Both the position numbers and the translations under genes were made by a program. The notes beneath the pieces are model-generated. The model ran no database searches. It was not told the DNA's origin and saw only the letters and a list, made by a program, of their open reading frames with translations. Positions 51,201 through 62,830 of a stretch of DNA of 64,000 bases are shown here, in pieces (the stretch's first letter is position 1; each line of letters starts with the position of its first letter). Source of the stretch: Branchiostoma lanceolatum (lineage: Eukaryota > Chordata > Leptocardii > Amphioxiformes > Branchiostomatidae); contig NC_089735.1 in NCBI RefSeq assembly GCF_035083965.1, forward strand, positions 7,156,001 through 7,220,000. The letters run 5' to 3'.

Positions 51201-54200
51201 ATAACACATCGAATTGCACGTAATTAGACAGACGCAAAATACCCCGCCAAACTAACTGTCAAAACTGTTTAATGTGGATACACCCCAAGATATCCTAACA
51301 TCACCCCAACGTTAAATTTCCGAGAATAATTTAATGGAATCTGATGTATGGGTGCAAATGGTAAGGTTGCCAGAGACCAAAAGTCAATCTTTTTTACTCT
51401 GAACTAGGGAAAAATGAAGTTATTACTCCGGGAAGGAGGTGTGACCTCCTTCTGGGGTATTGGGATTGCTTTTGCTTGCGCGTTCGCAGCTATAACTCAC
51501 GATCCCGTCGTCGTATCGGTGTGTAACTTGGCATATAGTGTGCCTGGTTGGGTGTGGTGATGCACGATGTCTTAGTTACACCGTAACTACTTTTATCGTA
51601 AATGCAATACTGTAATTGCACCCCTATAATTAATGCTATGTCCCACTGCCCTGCCGTAGACACCGTGCTATAATCCGTTCCGCTTGAGTAGAATACTTCA
51701 GGCAGATACGGGGTATAATTCTTTCCAACCTGCTGTGATCGTATAGTCACTGTTACATTGAAAAATAGACAACGTGCATCACCACACGCAACCTAGGAAA
51801 CGATATACCAAGTTACATACCAATGCGGCAACGGGAATTGTGAGTTTTGGCTGCGAACATGTGCCGAGTGAGTTCCAGTCTGTGTATTAAGTATGCCGTG
51901 TCCCTCGCAACTCGCATACAGTATGTGCGCACGGGACGGACGATGTATTTTTACGCACAGTGTGAAAATGGCAAATCTCTGGACCTTCAAACTTACCACA
52001 CTTGTAGTTTATAATACGGAGGCTGTGACAATGTAAAAAGTTTACACAGGGGATGAAAGATTGTTGAGAAATATCTCTCAGAAAAGTGCGCGCGCCAGTG
52101 TCACTTCCGGGTGGTTAGATCCGGTGACCTTTGACCTTCGTGAAATGTTACGATAATATAGATTTGCCTTTTTTATTGCAAATAGCTTGATAGCTATAGA
52201 TCAGGCTGGCCTGCAATAAATTGTGGAAAGAGGATTTACTGCATATTTGTGATTTCTGATGCATCTTAGTTGTAACTTGTAAGGCTGAATGGTTCGTTGA
52301 TAATTGAAAAGGGGCCATCTAGATCTAACTTTGTGACTTTTCCCGGAATTTCTAGATCCCATCTGTGCCATGCTGTAAAAACATACTTTTCAGCAGGTTG
52401 ACCACTCCTGTATTGAAAGAAAAAGATAAACAAACACTTTTTCTTTACTTGCTCTAAAACACTACTTGGACTGAGCAGAGATGCAATTTGTGTGGGTCAA
52501 TACTTGTACATACTATAAATACTTCACGGAGAATTGTGTCCTACGGACTCTTGTTAAGTCTTCAAATTGTGCACAAACTTACAACAAAAACAATTTCAAC
52601 ATCGCTTCAAGATTTCTTAAAATAAGAATAGAAGCAGAATAGCTGATTCTATTCTATTCTGACATGATATGCACACTGGCATAAGTGAATACATGCATCT
52701 TTGAAAAGACGTAATGCAAAATTTCCAAGGGAAAATGGAAACAGTTAAGCCACGTTATCCACTCGTATGTTAAAAATTTTATGGGTACAGGTTTACAAAA
52801 TAACCTCTATAGACAGATGAGGAAAGCAGTATACGCGACGATCAAATGTGTTCTGTTCGGTATCATCTCCGTAAAAAAAATTGTCAAAGAAATGTAAATA
52901 CGGACTGGAACATGTGTGAAGGAGCCCTTACTTTCCAAATTGCAGAAACACAGAAAAAGTTAGTGCTCACCTCCCTGACGAATGTTCTTGAGCGGGATCG
53001 TATCCAAGAAGCCGACAGAAAGGACAGCGATTGCCTTGCAAACGACCCTCCACAGTCGGTACTTTGAAAGCTGTTATGTGCACTTGCCCACTCTCTGCCA
53101 GTCGTGCTCCTCTATATGTGGAAGGGGGTCTATTACCGGTCTGAAGTCTGGATGGGAGTCGACTGCTGAAGTTGTAACTGTGCCTACAGTTTATATAGTA
53201 GAGACTTAATGGACAGGTCGATGTAGCAAAGCTAGTGACGTGTGTTTAGTTTTTGAAATGCTTCAACGGTGACGCATTCAGTCAACTCTGAAATAAGCCA
53301 GGTGTGTGGATGGAAAACCTTTCTTTTTTTCTGATACAATAGTTCAAGGATATCATTAACGAGATGGCGTGACTTGAGCCTTCATATTTTACCTATCTCT
53401 GACGTATTTTTTTCTACTTAAGCATTATCATAAGCTTTTCATCATTACTAACCGGTAAACTGATGACGTTTATAGTATTTTCTCCTACGCAAGCATCATT
53501 ATACTAAGCTTACAATTTTCATCATTACTGACCGATGACGCTCATGGTAGCAGCCACCGTAATAGCAGCTTAGCTTTGTTAAACGGCTTTTCAGTCCTTG
53601 CGCACATTAGATAACTTGGTAGTTATAGGTGAAGGTTATAAGAATGAATTCTCACTACCTCCCTCCCCAGAAAAAAAACCTGAACACTCTGACAAACATT
53701 CTCCAAAACAAGTCTTCAAAGAAAAATGAATGTACAGCTACATGCAGCAAGCGCTGTTGCGAACATTAGGCTCAATGTAGAAAAAAAGGCCATGTCTTTA
53801 AGTTAGATAAGAAAAACATATTCTATAAGGTTTTTAAGAGAATACCGAACTTTTCTTCCTCTGGTCGTATTTTTTGTCTTAAAAAGCCCACTGCACTTTA
53901 CTCATCTATGCAACACAATATACATATCACAAAAGTTAAGACCCCAAAGGCATGAGATTGGTCCATTTCATTACCATTCGTTTAACAAAACAACAACAAA
54001 GCAACAACACAATAAGAATGGCACCAACGAGCAGGCTTCATGTTGTTATTGATACTCTAGCTAGGCATCGACTTATAAAATATGAAGTTCTTAATGTGTC
54101 AGTATCAATAGTTGCCTGGCACATTTCAAAACGCTGAGAAAACACCCGACAATAGTGACGGAGCATCGAAAGAGGGGAAGACAAAAGAAATTATTGAAAC

Positions 54201-55234
54201 ATAAGATAGTATAAGTGAATATGATGGATTGAGACTAGCAGTGGCAATACTGAGGACAGAAGGACAGTGGAGAAAGACTGTGCACAGATCTTTCTTGGTG
54301 CCCCAAAACAGCCAACTGGTCGAATTTAAGGGATGGGTGAGTTGAGGACAACCTGACGTGCGACACAATGGTCACTCAGCATTAAGTCAAAGTCCCTGAT
54401 GACATGATTGATACAACTGGCTAAGGAAAGCTATTCTTCAACTTGTTAGCTCCTAATCTCTAAATAACCGAGAACAATGTTGATATATTTGCCAAAGATT
54501 AGGCTCTTAGTAGAAGAAAGAGACAGGAACAAACGGGTTAAACCATCGACGCCACATGAAACGGAAATGCGGACATTATAGGATCTCCTGCTGTTTTTTC
54601 TAAAGTAAAGCATCGTTTAAGAAATCTTGAAATGACTAACATTAGTGACTGGTGACGTTAATGACATGCGACGATGGCCGTAATGTTAGTTAAGATGTTT
54701 TTAGGGTCTACGCAATGAGCGACATTTTCAGTTCGGGTGATGTCAATGATATTAATTATTTTTGCTCAATACGTAGTTTTTAATCAAAGATCTGATTAAT
54801 AAATGGACTCTGCATGGAGAGTAAGTAACACCACAGACCAGCAGCTATTTGAAGCAATGGGCTGATTTAAATCAAGGCCCCTAATCAATGATTAGAAGAG
54901 GCTCACAAAACGTTAATATGTTTGAAACCGTCTTTGAAAACGAGGACATTTCCTATGACTTTGTCGGAGATGTGAAATCCATGAGAAGAAATAGCCAGCA
55001 CAAAAACTTCAAAGTAATCAGCGTATGGTGTGTGAACCACGGTTTATCATTTCCAATCTGTTCAGAGAAAACTTTGCAAGCATTGAATCGTTGTCCGTTA
55101 AACTCAAAGTGCTGTGCCTGTTGTCATCGGACTGAGACTTGTAAACTTGGCGAGTCTTCGTTAATTACACAGCGCTTTTTCAGAGCGAATGACGTGAGTT
55201 TAATTTTTCAAACGCATCATTGGCGTTCATGTGT
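51201..55234. other. Intergenic stretch, no genes seen
   Basis: AT-rich unique sequence. ORFs at 52846-53067 and 54888-55394 have no domain features, and the latter is extended only by a CCTT repeat. No clear splice-site-framed exons. Confidence 0.5.
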
Positions 55235-55391
55235 CCTTCCTTCCTTCCTTCCTTCCTTCCTTCCTTCCTTCCTTCCTTCCTTCCTTCCTTCCTTCCTTCC
55301 TTCCTTCCTTCCTTCCTTCCTTCCTTCCTTCCTTCCTTCCTTCCTTCCTTCCTTCCTTCCTTCCTTCCTTCCTTCCTTCCTTCCTTCCTTC
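55235..55391. repeat. (CCTT)39 microsatellite
   Basis: An uninterrupted polypyrimidine tract of about 157 bp, with mirror symmetry that allows triplex (H-DNA) formation. Pro-Ser-Phe-Leu and Lys-Glu-Gly-Arg repeat ORFs over it are artefacts. Confidence 0.98.
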
Positions 55392-56880
55392 TAATAGCCG
55401 AGCTCCAATTCAGCCAGTGGGCTGTCATTGTTCGCGACATGTGAATCCATCAATCGATCAATCAATCAATCAACCAACCATTACTACTTTCGAAAAAATA
55501 CAACTTTGCTAGAAAGTAGACCATGCTATCTGGCTAGTTTGCAGCATCGTAAGAAAGAAGCTGACACACGGTTTGTAACGGCAACTGCAAGTTTATTCAG
55601 TTATAAGAAGAATAAATACGAGGCTTTCTATAATACACTAGAGAAAGGCAGCACGCAATAAATCGTGCAACTTTCATAAAATGAAACAAAATGAAATATA
55701 ATAGAATGAAATAGGATGAAATATCCAGATCGTTTTGATCAAAGTTTCAAGATTTGCTAACTCCACAATTTCTTGTATTTCTTATTTTCTGTTGCATATT
55801 GTGTGCATTGACTGCATATGATTTATTGTACACTCACATAGTTAATGTAAACTTGTTGTCATAGTGGTTGTCAGTGTGATAACCTGCGAAGATGCAGATG
55901 GGCTGTTTTATTTGATTAAAGACCTATACGATTATGCTCTTACAAGCTAAGTACAGGTCATGGTGATAAAGCTGAGGTACAATTAGTGATATCAGAATGT
56001 GGTATCTTACTAGAGCTACAATCATTATGACTAATGTATAATAGTACCTATAGGCTCAACTTTTTCTCACAAGACTATTCATCATACCATACTATTTATC
56101 ATTCATTTATCATATCATACTGTTTATCATCATTTATCTATAAATTAAATTTTACAGACAGCTAGACAATGTTCTTAAACCACATGACATTAGTTACTTC
56201 ATCTGACCCTGTTATCGGAGTTATTAGAAGTTTCATTCAAGAATAACACATCGGATTACACGTTGTTGATATAATGGCACAGCAAGTATAATTTTGGATG
56301 ACCTTACGAAGGTCGCTGTCTTTTTATTGTGTCAATAAAGATAATTTTGTTTATTCCTCGCGCTTGCGATCTCAGATAAAACAATGGTGTTTATCGTGTC
56401 TGTGGCGTCAAACAATGCGCTTTTGGGGCTTCACGGGTCTACCAGACATGTCGCAACTTGGCTGTTTTTTATGTATAGTTGTAGAACCCCCTTAATTTAT
56501 GACGCGCAAACACTTACGGTCGGTCATCTAATATGCAAACGCTTACTTACTTTATCCTGCCGCCTGAATAGCCTAACACAGGATTAGGAGATAAATTAAA
56601 CTTAATGCATCAAAATGGTGAATGGGAATCGGGACTATATATCTTAGCATTTTAACAAAGAATGAATTGAAATTTTTAAAAAAATGTCGTTTTTTAATTA
56701 ACTTTAAGCTTTCTGGCCACTCAGATTTCATATTTGTTTTGAGTGTGTGGGTACAACTTATTTTTTCGCACGCTCGCATCAGTTTTGCGTTGCTCAAAGG
56801 ATGTCATACATTTAAGAGCACAGCCGAGATCCAGATGGTTAGACATTTCCTGCTAGTGTACAAAAGTAGTTGCAAAAGAA
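55392..56880. other. Intergenic, with a third partial copy of the 530-bp repeat
   Basis: Positions 56155-56270 match the 3' end of the repeats at 37470 and 50657 (AGACAATG, CACATGACATTAGTTACTTC, ACCCTGTTAT, AATAACACATCG). Around 56690-56815 are right-arm words of foldback family 1 (TTTTTTCGCACGCTCGCATC). Otherwise nothing recognised. Confidence 0.55.
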
Positions 56881-56889
56881 AATAGTGGG

Positions 56890-57175
56890 CCCAAATTTAC
56901 ACCACGTCTTCCTTATTACCTCAGCTGCCTGCCACCAGAAAATGTCCAGAACAGAAGATACAATAAAACGGAAATTCTGCTACAGAACCAATCTCACACA
57001 CTAGGGAGCCCAAACCTTGACCTTCGATTTCCCAACACCTACCAAATATCATTACTTTAGGTTCTAAAGTTATGCTGGCCACAAATACATCTATACGAAA
57101 ACAAACACACACACACACACCCATACACACACTCACACCAAAACAATCCTCCATTTTTCATGGAGGTAAAGATAA
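56890..57175. repeat. Dispersed repeat copy (ACCAAATATCATC family)
   Basis: Words ATTTACACCACGTCTTCC, CTGCCACCAGAAAATGTCC, ACCTACCAAATATCATTAC, a CACACA tail and CTCCATTTTTCATGGAGG. Same layout as 27060-27370. Confidence 0.65.
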
Positions 57176-57687
57176 TGATACAACAACTGAATGAAATGGC
57201 AGACGCAGTAGGTTTATTTGTTTTGTAACGTAGTGTCAGCTGTCAGGGCAGTTAAGTAAAGGTGTATGTAACGGATTTTCGATATATCTTGGTACATTTC
57301 TGGATGTGTGACTTAAGTGTGAAGTATTTCCAGTCGTTGCTGCGGTCTATCTTGCAACTTCGTTCGTCTGAACTAGTATCGAATACCTTACTACAACACG
57401 TTCCCTGATTTGTAGCCAGATATGTTTGAATGATGCAGGTTTAATAAACTTGTGACCAAAGGGACCTTAGCGATCGGGGAAGAATCGTATTGATACAAGA
57501 ATGGAACTTACCAAAATATTTAACGATGTCTTATTATCGAGTTAAAAAAAACTACTTGTGCTATATGTGGCCTATATCGGCTGTTTCTGACAGGGATCTG
57601 AAATTTATATTGAATTGCCATAAATGCTATAGTGTGTGACGTATATCATAACCATTTCTGCAGCCTGCCATCTCCTTTTCAGAAGCT

Positions 57688-60600
57688 TCAGGGCCAGCCC
57701 TGCCACCTCGATGACCTCGAGCGCTGTCGTCTGTCGGAAGTGCCCTGAGACCTCGTGCGCTGTCGTCCGCCGGAAGTGCCCTGAGACCTCGTGCGCTGTC
57801 GTCTGCCGGAAGTACCCTGAGACCTCGTGCGCTGTCGTCTGCCGTACGAACTCTGAGGTCTTGTGCGCTGTCGTCTGCCGTACGAACTCTGAGGCCTCGT
57901 GCGCTGTCGTCTGCCGAACGTACTCTCAGGCCTCATGCGCTGTCGTCTGCCGAAAGTACGTTCAGGCCTCGTGCGCTGTCGTCTGCTGGAAGTACCCTGA
58001 TACTCCTTGCGCTGTCGTCTTCTAGAAGTACGATCAGGCCTCGTGCGCTGTCGTCTGCCGAAAGTACGTTCAGTGTTTGTGCGCTGTCGTCTGCCAGAAG
58101 TTCCTTCAGGCCTCTTGCGCTGTCGTCTGCCGAACGTGCGTTCAGCCGCTTCCGTCTTCTTACGCTGACGCCTGCCAGAAACCCCACCTTGGCGTCTGTC
58201 TTGACGTCCAGCTTGCCCCTTTCTTCCTCCCCTTGCTCCATCTTGAGACCGCATCCGCTGGCGTCTGTCTTGGCGGCCAGATTTACCCATTCCGAGGCCC
58301 CCTCTCTGGCTCTTCCTTTTTTGCTGTCGTTTTTTCTTTCTGCGGGATTTTGCGGGAGCTCCAACTTCCCCCCGGGACGACTTCTTTGTCTTTCGTTTCT
58401 TCTTCTTTCTCCGTTTCACAGACTTCCCCGTGTCAGTTTCACTTTCCTTCCGGCGAGAAGCTTTATTCCTTCTTCGTTTCTTCTGTGGCTCTTCAGCGAC
58501 CTCTCCGAAAAAGCCTTCGTCCTCTTCTTCTTCTTCTTTTTGTTTCCTCCGGCGAGAAGCTTTATTCCTTCTTCGTTTCTTTTGTGGCTCTTCAGCGACC
58601 TCTCCGAAAAAGCCTTCGTCCTCTTCTTCTTCTTCTTTTTGTTTCCTCCGGCGAGAAGCTTTATTCCTTCTTCGTTTCTTTTGTGGCTCTTCAGCGACCT
58701 CTCCGAAAAAGCCTTCGTCCTCTTCTTCTTCTTCTTTTTGTTTCCTCCGGCGAGAAGCTTTATTCCTTCTTCGTTTCTTTTGTGGCTCTTCAGCGACCTC
58801 TCCGAAAAAGCCTTCGTCCTCTTCTTCTTCTTCTTGTTTCTTCCGGCGAGAAGCTTTATTCCTTCTTCGTTTCTTTTGTGGCTCTTCAGCGACCTCTCCG
58901 AAAAAGCCTTCGTCCTCTTCTTCTTCTTTTTGTTTCTTCCGGCGGGAAGCTTTATTCCTTCTTCGTTTCTTTTGTGGCTCTTCAGCGACCTCTCCGAAAA
59001 AGCCTTCGTCCTCCTCTTCTTCTTCTTTTTGTTTCCTCCGGCGAGAAGCTTTATTCTTTCTCTTCCCTCCTTTTCCTCCCTTGCCTCCTTTTCCTCCTCT
59101 TCCCTTGCCTCCTTTCCCTCCTTTTCCTCCTCTTCCATTGCCTCCTTTCCCTCCTTTTGTTCGTTTCTTGCGTGGCTCTTCAGTGACCTCTCCAAACAAA
59201 TCTTCCTCTTCTTCTTCTTCCTCTTCATTTTCTTCTTCGGGGTAGTCGAAAACCATACGTCCTTCCTTGTCTGTATCATCGATGTCCTCTAAGCCGTACT
59301 CCAACTCGTCCTCTATATCGTATTCCAAAATTTCGGCATCCTCAGCTGCCACACGTAGACGATCCGCTACTTCTTCCAGCATGTCATAGTCTTCCTCCAT
59401 CTCCATCTCTTGTTCTTCAAGTTTTTCTTGCAGCAGGTCCTGTTCTTCTCGTTCCTCCATTTGCCGATCTCGCAGCTCCTCTAGCTCCTCTGCCACACTC
59501 TCTTCTTCTTCTTCCAGATATGGTTTCTCGGCTAGCTCCTCTCCTATGCTTTGCTCTTCTTCTTCCAGATATGGTACCTCGGCTAGCTTCTCTTCGATGC
59601 TTTGCTCTTCCTCTTCCATGTATGGTTCTTCGGCAAGCTCCTCTTCGATGCTTTGCTCTTCCTCTTCCATGTATGGTTCTTCGGCAAGCTCCTCTTCGAA
59701 GCTTTGCTCTTCCTCTTCCATGTATGGTTCTTCGGCAAGCTCCTCTTCGAAGCTTTGCTCTTCCTCTTCCATGTATGGTTCTTCGGCAAGCTCCTCTTCG
59801 ATGCTTTGCTCTTCCTCTTCTGAATACGGTTCCAACTCTTCGTCTTCGTCTTTACCTTCTTCTTCTGCTCCTTCTTCTTCTCCTTCTTCTTCTCCTTTTC
59901 CTCTCTTTCCTCCTTTCCCTCCCTTTCCTCCTTTTCCATTCTTTCCTCCCTCTCCATTTTTTCCTCCTTTTCCATTTTTTCCTCCTTTTCCATTCTTTCC
60001 TCCTTTTCCATTCTTTCCTCCTTTTCCATTCTTTCCTCCTTTTCCATTCTTTCCTCCTTTTCCATTCTTTCCTCCTTTTCCATTCTTTCCTCCTTTTCCA
60101 TTCTTTCCTCCCTTGCCTCCGTTTCCTCCCTTTCCTTTTGCTCTTCTTTTGACCCTTTCCTTCCCAGCGGCGTCTGAATCCAGTTGTTTAGTATCAACTG
60201 ACTCATTTTCTGCTTCCTCCAGAGGATGGTCTTCAACTGCAACACATTGTGACAAGAAAGCAATATTCAATCAACAAGTCTCAGTTTTGTTTAAAATAGT
60301 TGCAGATGCTGACAACCCGCCAAAAGTACAAACATGATTGGCAACATAAAAAGATGTTGCCATGGAGATGGTGGTCTCTGTTAATGTTTTCGTTTTTTAG
60401 CCCACATGCAAATAAGGACCTCGCATTAAATCATATCAGTTTATCACCTTTTCTACCCAAATAACACAAGTTGTCCAATGTATGAAAGTCTTGTTTTCAA
60501 AAAAAAAGGATATCGTACCATTTCCTCATAGATTATGCAAATGAGGCCTCATATGTAAGATTTGTGTCTAATAGTGGCCACATTTACTTAACTTTCAAAT

Positions 60601-62830
60601 GGTGCAAGAATGAAATCCCCATCATTCACCACTATGGATTTATAGTATTTTGTCATTAATTGTGCAAATGAATAATTAATTTTTATAATTGATATCTATC
60701 GATATTCATCTCTTTCTCAGTTACATATGTCATGTGTTTGAGAGTCCCATAATGGAATGCAGCTGATTTATAAATTTTCCTCATTGATTATGCAAATCAG
60801 ATATAGATTTGCATAATTGGCATATGATTATGTAAATCCGCACTTAAGCTATATACACACCAAAAATTATGATGATCCGTCAGCCCCTTCTTTCGTTCTT
60901 CTCTTTCAAAGTTTGAGACAAAATCAGCTCCTGCAGTTCCAAAAAAAGCCGCTAGGGGTCCAAATCTACAGGACCTATTTTCCCAACAAAGGGAATCCAC
61001 CACTAAAAAAATCATGACCATAGCATGTTCAGAACACGAGATTTGAAAAGCGAAAGTTCCCCTGCAGTACCATAGAAACTCGCTAGGGGGCTTTAAATCC
61101 AATCATTTCAAGCTCTCACACAAACCTACCCACCTACAAAATGTGAAGACAATTCATCCAGGCATTCTTGAGTTATCGTTCCATGGACTTTCACGTTCCT
61201 GTACAATTCCTAGAATTCTTGCAAACTGCACACAATATATACCAATTTGGCTCGCCCCTGAGGCGTCGCCAAAAACAAACGTCTTGTTATCTCCGTTGTA
61301 CTCTGAGACCAACTCAACTTTTCAAGATGGGTGATCAAGGCAAATACCAAACTTTAGCCCATGACCAAAGGTTCTGACCATTTTGTCTAAAAGCAAATTG
61401 AAAACGGAATTTCACTTGTCTTGGAATGCTCTAGATATGATGTCTTACGTAATAGGTTACGCACATTTTTTGCTTAAGTACAACAGATTTCAAGACACTT
61501 GATGCCACTAGCAGATTTAAACATAGCTTTAGATTGGGCAACTTTCACGACGCAAAAAATAGATTAATATATCAAGTTGACATTAAGCTGGTGTGTTACG
61601 CCGAAGGGCGGTTATACCGGCTATACAGATACAGAAGTATTGCTTTGCTATTAGAAAATGTACTGAAACACACGATTAGCCCTACCTACTTGTATCGAGA
61701 TATTAGAGATTCACGTATGTTAGCCTATATAGTAAGTCGATTTAGATTCATTTTAAATTTTTCTTTTGTAGTTTGTACTTGACCGTAAAAATGTCGCTGT
61801 AGTTTTTATTGTGTCGATAGACATAAATCTTCTAGTAAAAATAGACAGGATTCTCAAAACAGGTGACAGCATGTTTCGACTGGTCAATTTTTTTTACATA
61901 TGTAACGGAAGATTACTTACTGGATTTGATCAGTCCGCCATCCAAACGATCTGAGTCCCTGCGATTTTCGAGATGCTGCGTAGGGGGCGCTTCCACTAAA
62001 GAGCCGACATCATGGACGGTGTTGTTACTGTAGGGGGCGCTGCTATCAACTGTCGCGTCCTTTTGCTACAAGCCACAGAGGAAAAGAATTTCTTAGCAAA
62101 ATATTTTCATGACAAGCCCACTACGCTCTTTTTGTAATGAATGTATGTTTATCTAATAGAATGAATGGTTTATTGTGCAACTTGATAAACGCGTACGTTT
62201 CAAAGCCTGAGTCGGCTAAATTGCAAGTTCACACGAGGTAAACACACATGAAGGTATTAGCTGACTGATGGAACGTTGATTACAATTATTATAACAAACA
62301 AGTATTTGAAAAATACCATAAACGTAATCTACAGCAATAGAATTCATGAGTTAAACATTTTGAATTACTTGTGGTAAAAGAAATTCGGAACAATCAAACG
62401 AATGCGAATAATCATATAACAATAATAAAGTATTCAACTTTTGAATACTTTATCTATTTGTCCTTCTAATTGCAACATATAAACCTAACACGGAGAGTTT
62501 TGCGTTATTATTCTATCAAACGCGCTGTATAAATCTGATCAGAAAGCTTGTTTATTGCTGTGTATAATGGTACTCCAATACCTCCATGAGCTAACATCTC
62601 TGCGTGAATAGAGCGTGCTAATTCACTTATGGGAATTTATTCATTACATATCGGAGTGTCTTGTTTGAAAACGATCCGAAAGGGTTTCATAAAAAAGATT
62701 ACGTTGTTATGGTATCATATCCATGAGGAAAACATTGCTTAGTGTCTGAACTAACCTGAGAGATGACCTCTGCAGCAGACGAGGACGCGATGCTGAAGAA
62801 GACCAACCACAGAACCGCCGAGCTCAGCAT
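57688..62830 (-). CDS. Secreted tandem-repeat polyampholyte, paralogue of the 41.8-45.3 kb gene; possible multi-peptide precursor
   Basis: Minus-strand exons 62830-62756, 62065-61921 and 60236-57688; joined 922 aa. Exon 1 is a signal peptide (L-W-L-V-F-F-S-I-A-S-S-S-A-A-E). Exon 2 (48 aa) has PYSNNTVHDVGS with a sequon and ends in phase 1 on A. Exon 3 opens I-E-D-H-P-L-E-E and then runs through repeat blocks. First G-G-K-N-G-K x about 11 (about 106-180). Then acidic 17-residue units with E-P-Y-M-E-E-E-E-Q-S x 7. Then a non-repeat acidic region (Y-D-M-L-E-E-V-A-D-R-L, about 330-410), a G-G-K-G block and six 33-residue units with D-E-G-F-F-G-E-V-A-E-E-P. A Lys/Arg block follows, and finally thirteen 12-residue units starting Q-R and mostly ending G-R-R. 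It should enter the secretory pathway. No known family; the function is open. Confidence 0.85.
57691..58167 (-). repeat. 36-bp coding tandem repeat (QR...GRR units)
   Basis: Thirteen units encoding 12 residues each (the first has 15). Examples: QRTRPERTFGRR, QRTRPQSSYGRR (twice), QRTRSQGTSGRR. Eight of the twelve complete units end Gly-Arg-Arg. The last unit ends W-Q-G-W-P and stop. The same DNA word (GTGCGCTGTCGTCTGCCG) recurs on the + strand every 36 bp. Confidence 0.95.
58470..59080 (-). repeat. 99-bp coding tandem repeat (GFFGEVAEEP units)
   Basis: Six units of 31-33 codons, period 99 bp in most (units shortened by one or two Glu codons in two cases). Each alternates an E/D run, F-F-G-E-V-A-E-E-P and a K/R run. 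High nucleotide identity between units suggests recent expansion or ongoing homogenisation. Confidence 0.95.
59510..59840 (-). repeat. Acidic 51- to 54-bp coding tandem repeat
   Basis: Seven units around P-Y-M-E-E-E-E-Q-S-(I/F)-E-E-E-L-A-E. The four central units are nearly identical in DNA. They are preceded (on the minus strand) by the G-G-K-N-G-K block at 59930-60140. Confidence 0.9.
59930..60140 (-). repeat. 18-bp coding tandem repeat (GGKNGK units)
   Basis: About eleven 18-bp units encoding Gly-Gly-Lys-Asn-Gly-Lys, flanked by G-N-G-G-K and G-G-K-R-G-K variants. On the plus strand the unit reads CCTTTTCCATTCTTTCCT. Confidence 0.95.
60237..61920. other. Intron 2 of the repeat-protein gene, with dispersed repeats
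   Basis: 60520-61200 holds a copy of the long dispersed family (GATTATGCAAATGAGG, ACCAAAAATTATGATGATCC, GCCGCTAGGGG). 61200-61900 is unique AT-rich sequence with no features. The acceptor is TGTGTTGCAG at 60246-60237 and the donor GTAAGTAA at 61920-61913, both read on the minus strand. Confidence 0.7.

Noticed and set aside
52846-53067. 73-aa ORF as a possible exon
   Set aside because: No domain, no supporting neighbouring exon, and composition like the surrounding unique DNA.
54888-55394. 168-aa ORF with Cys-rich middle and PSFL tail
   Set aside because: The tail is the CCTT microsatellite; the rest shows no domain, no splice-site frame and no start context.
58077-60337. Plus-strand ORFs of 369, 367, 271, 263 and 210 aa opposite the repeat-protein exon
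   Set aside because: Repeats of coding words read on the wrong strand; no splice context and no family features, whereas the minus strand joins cleanly to a signal-peptide exon.
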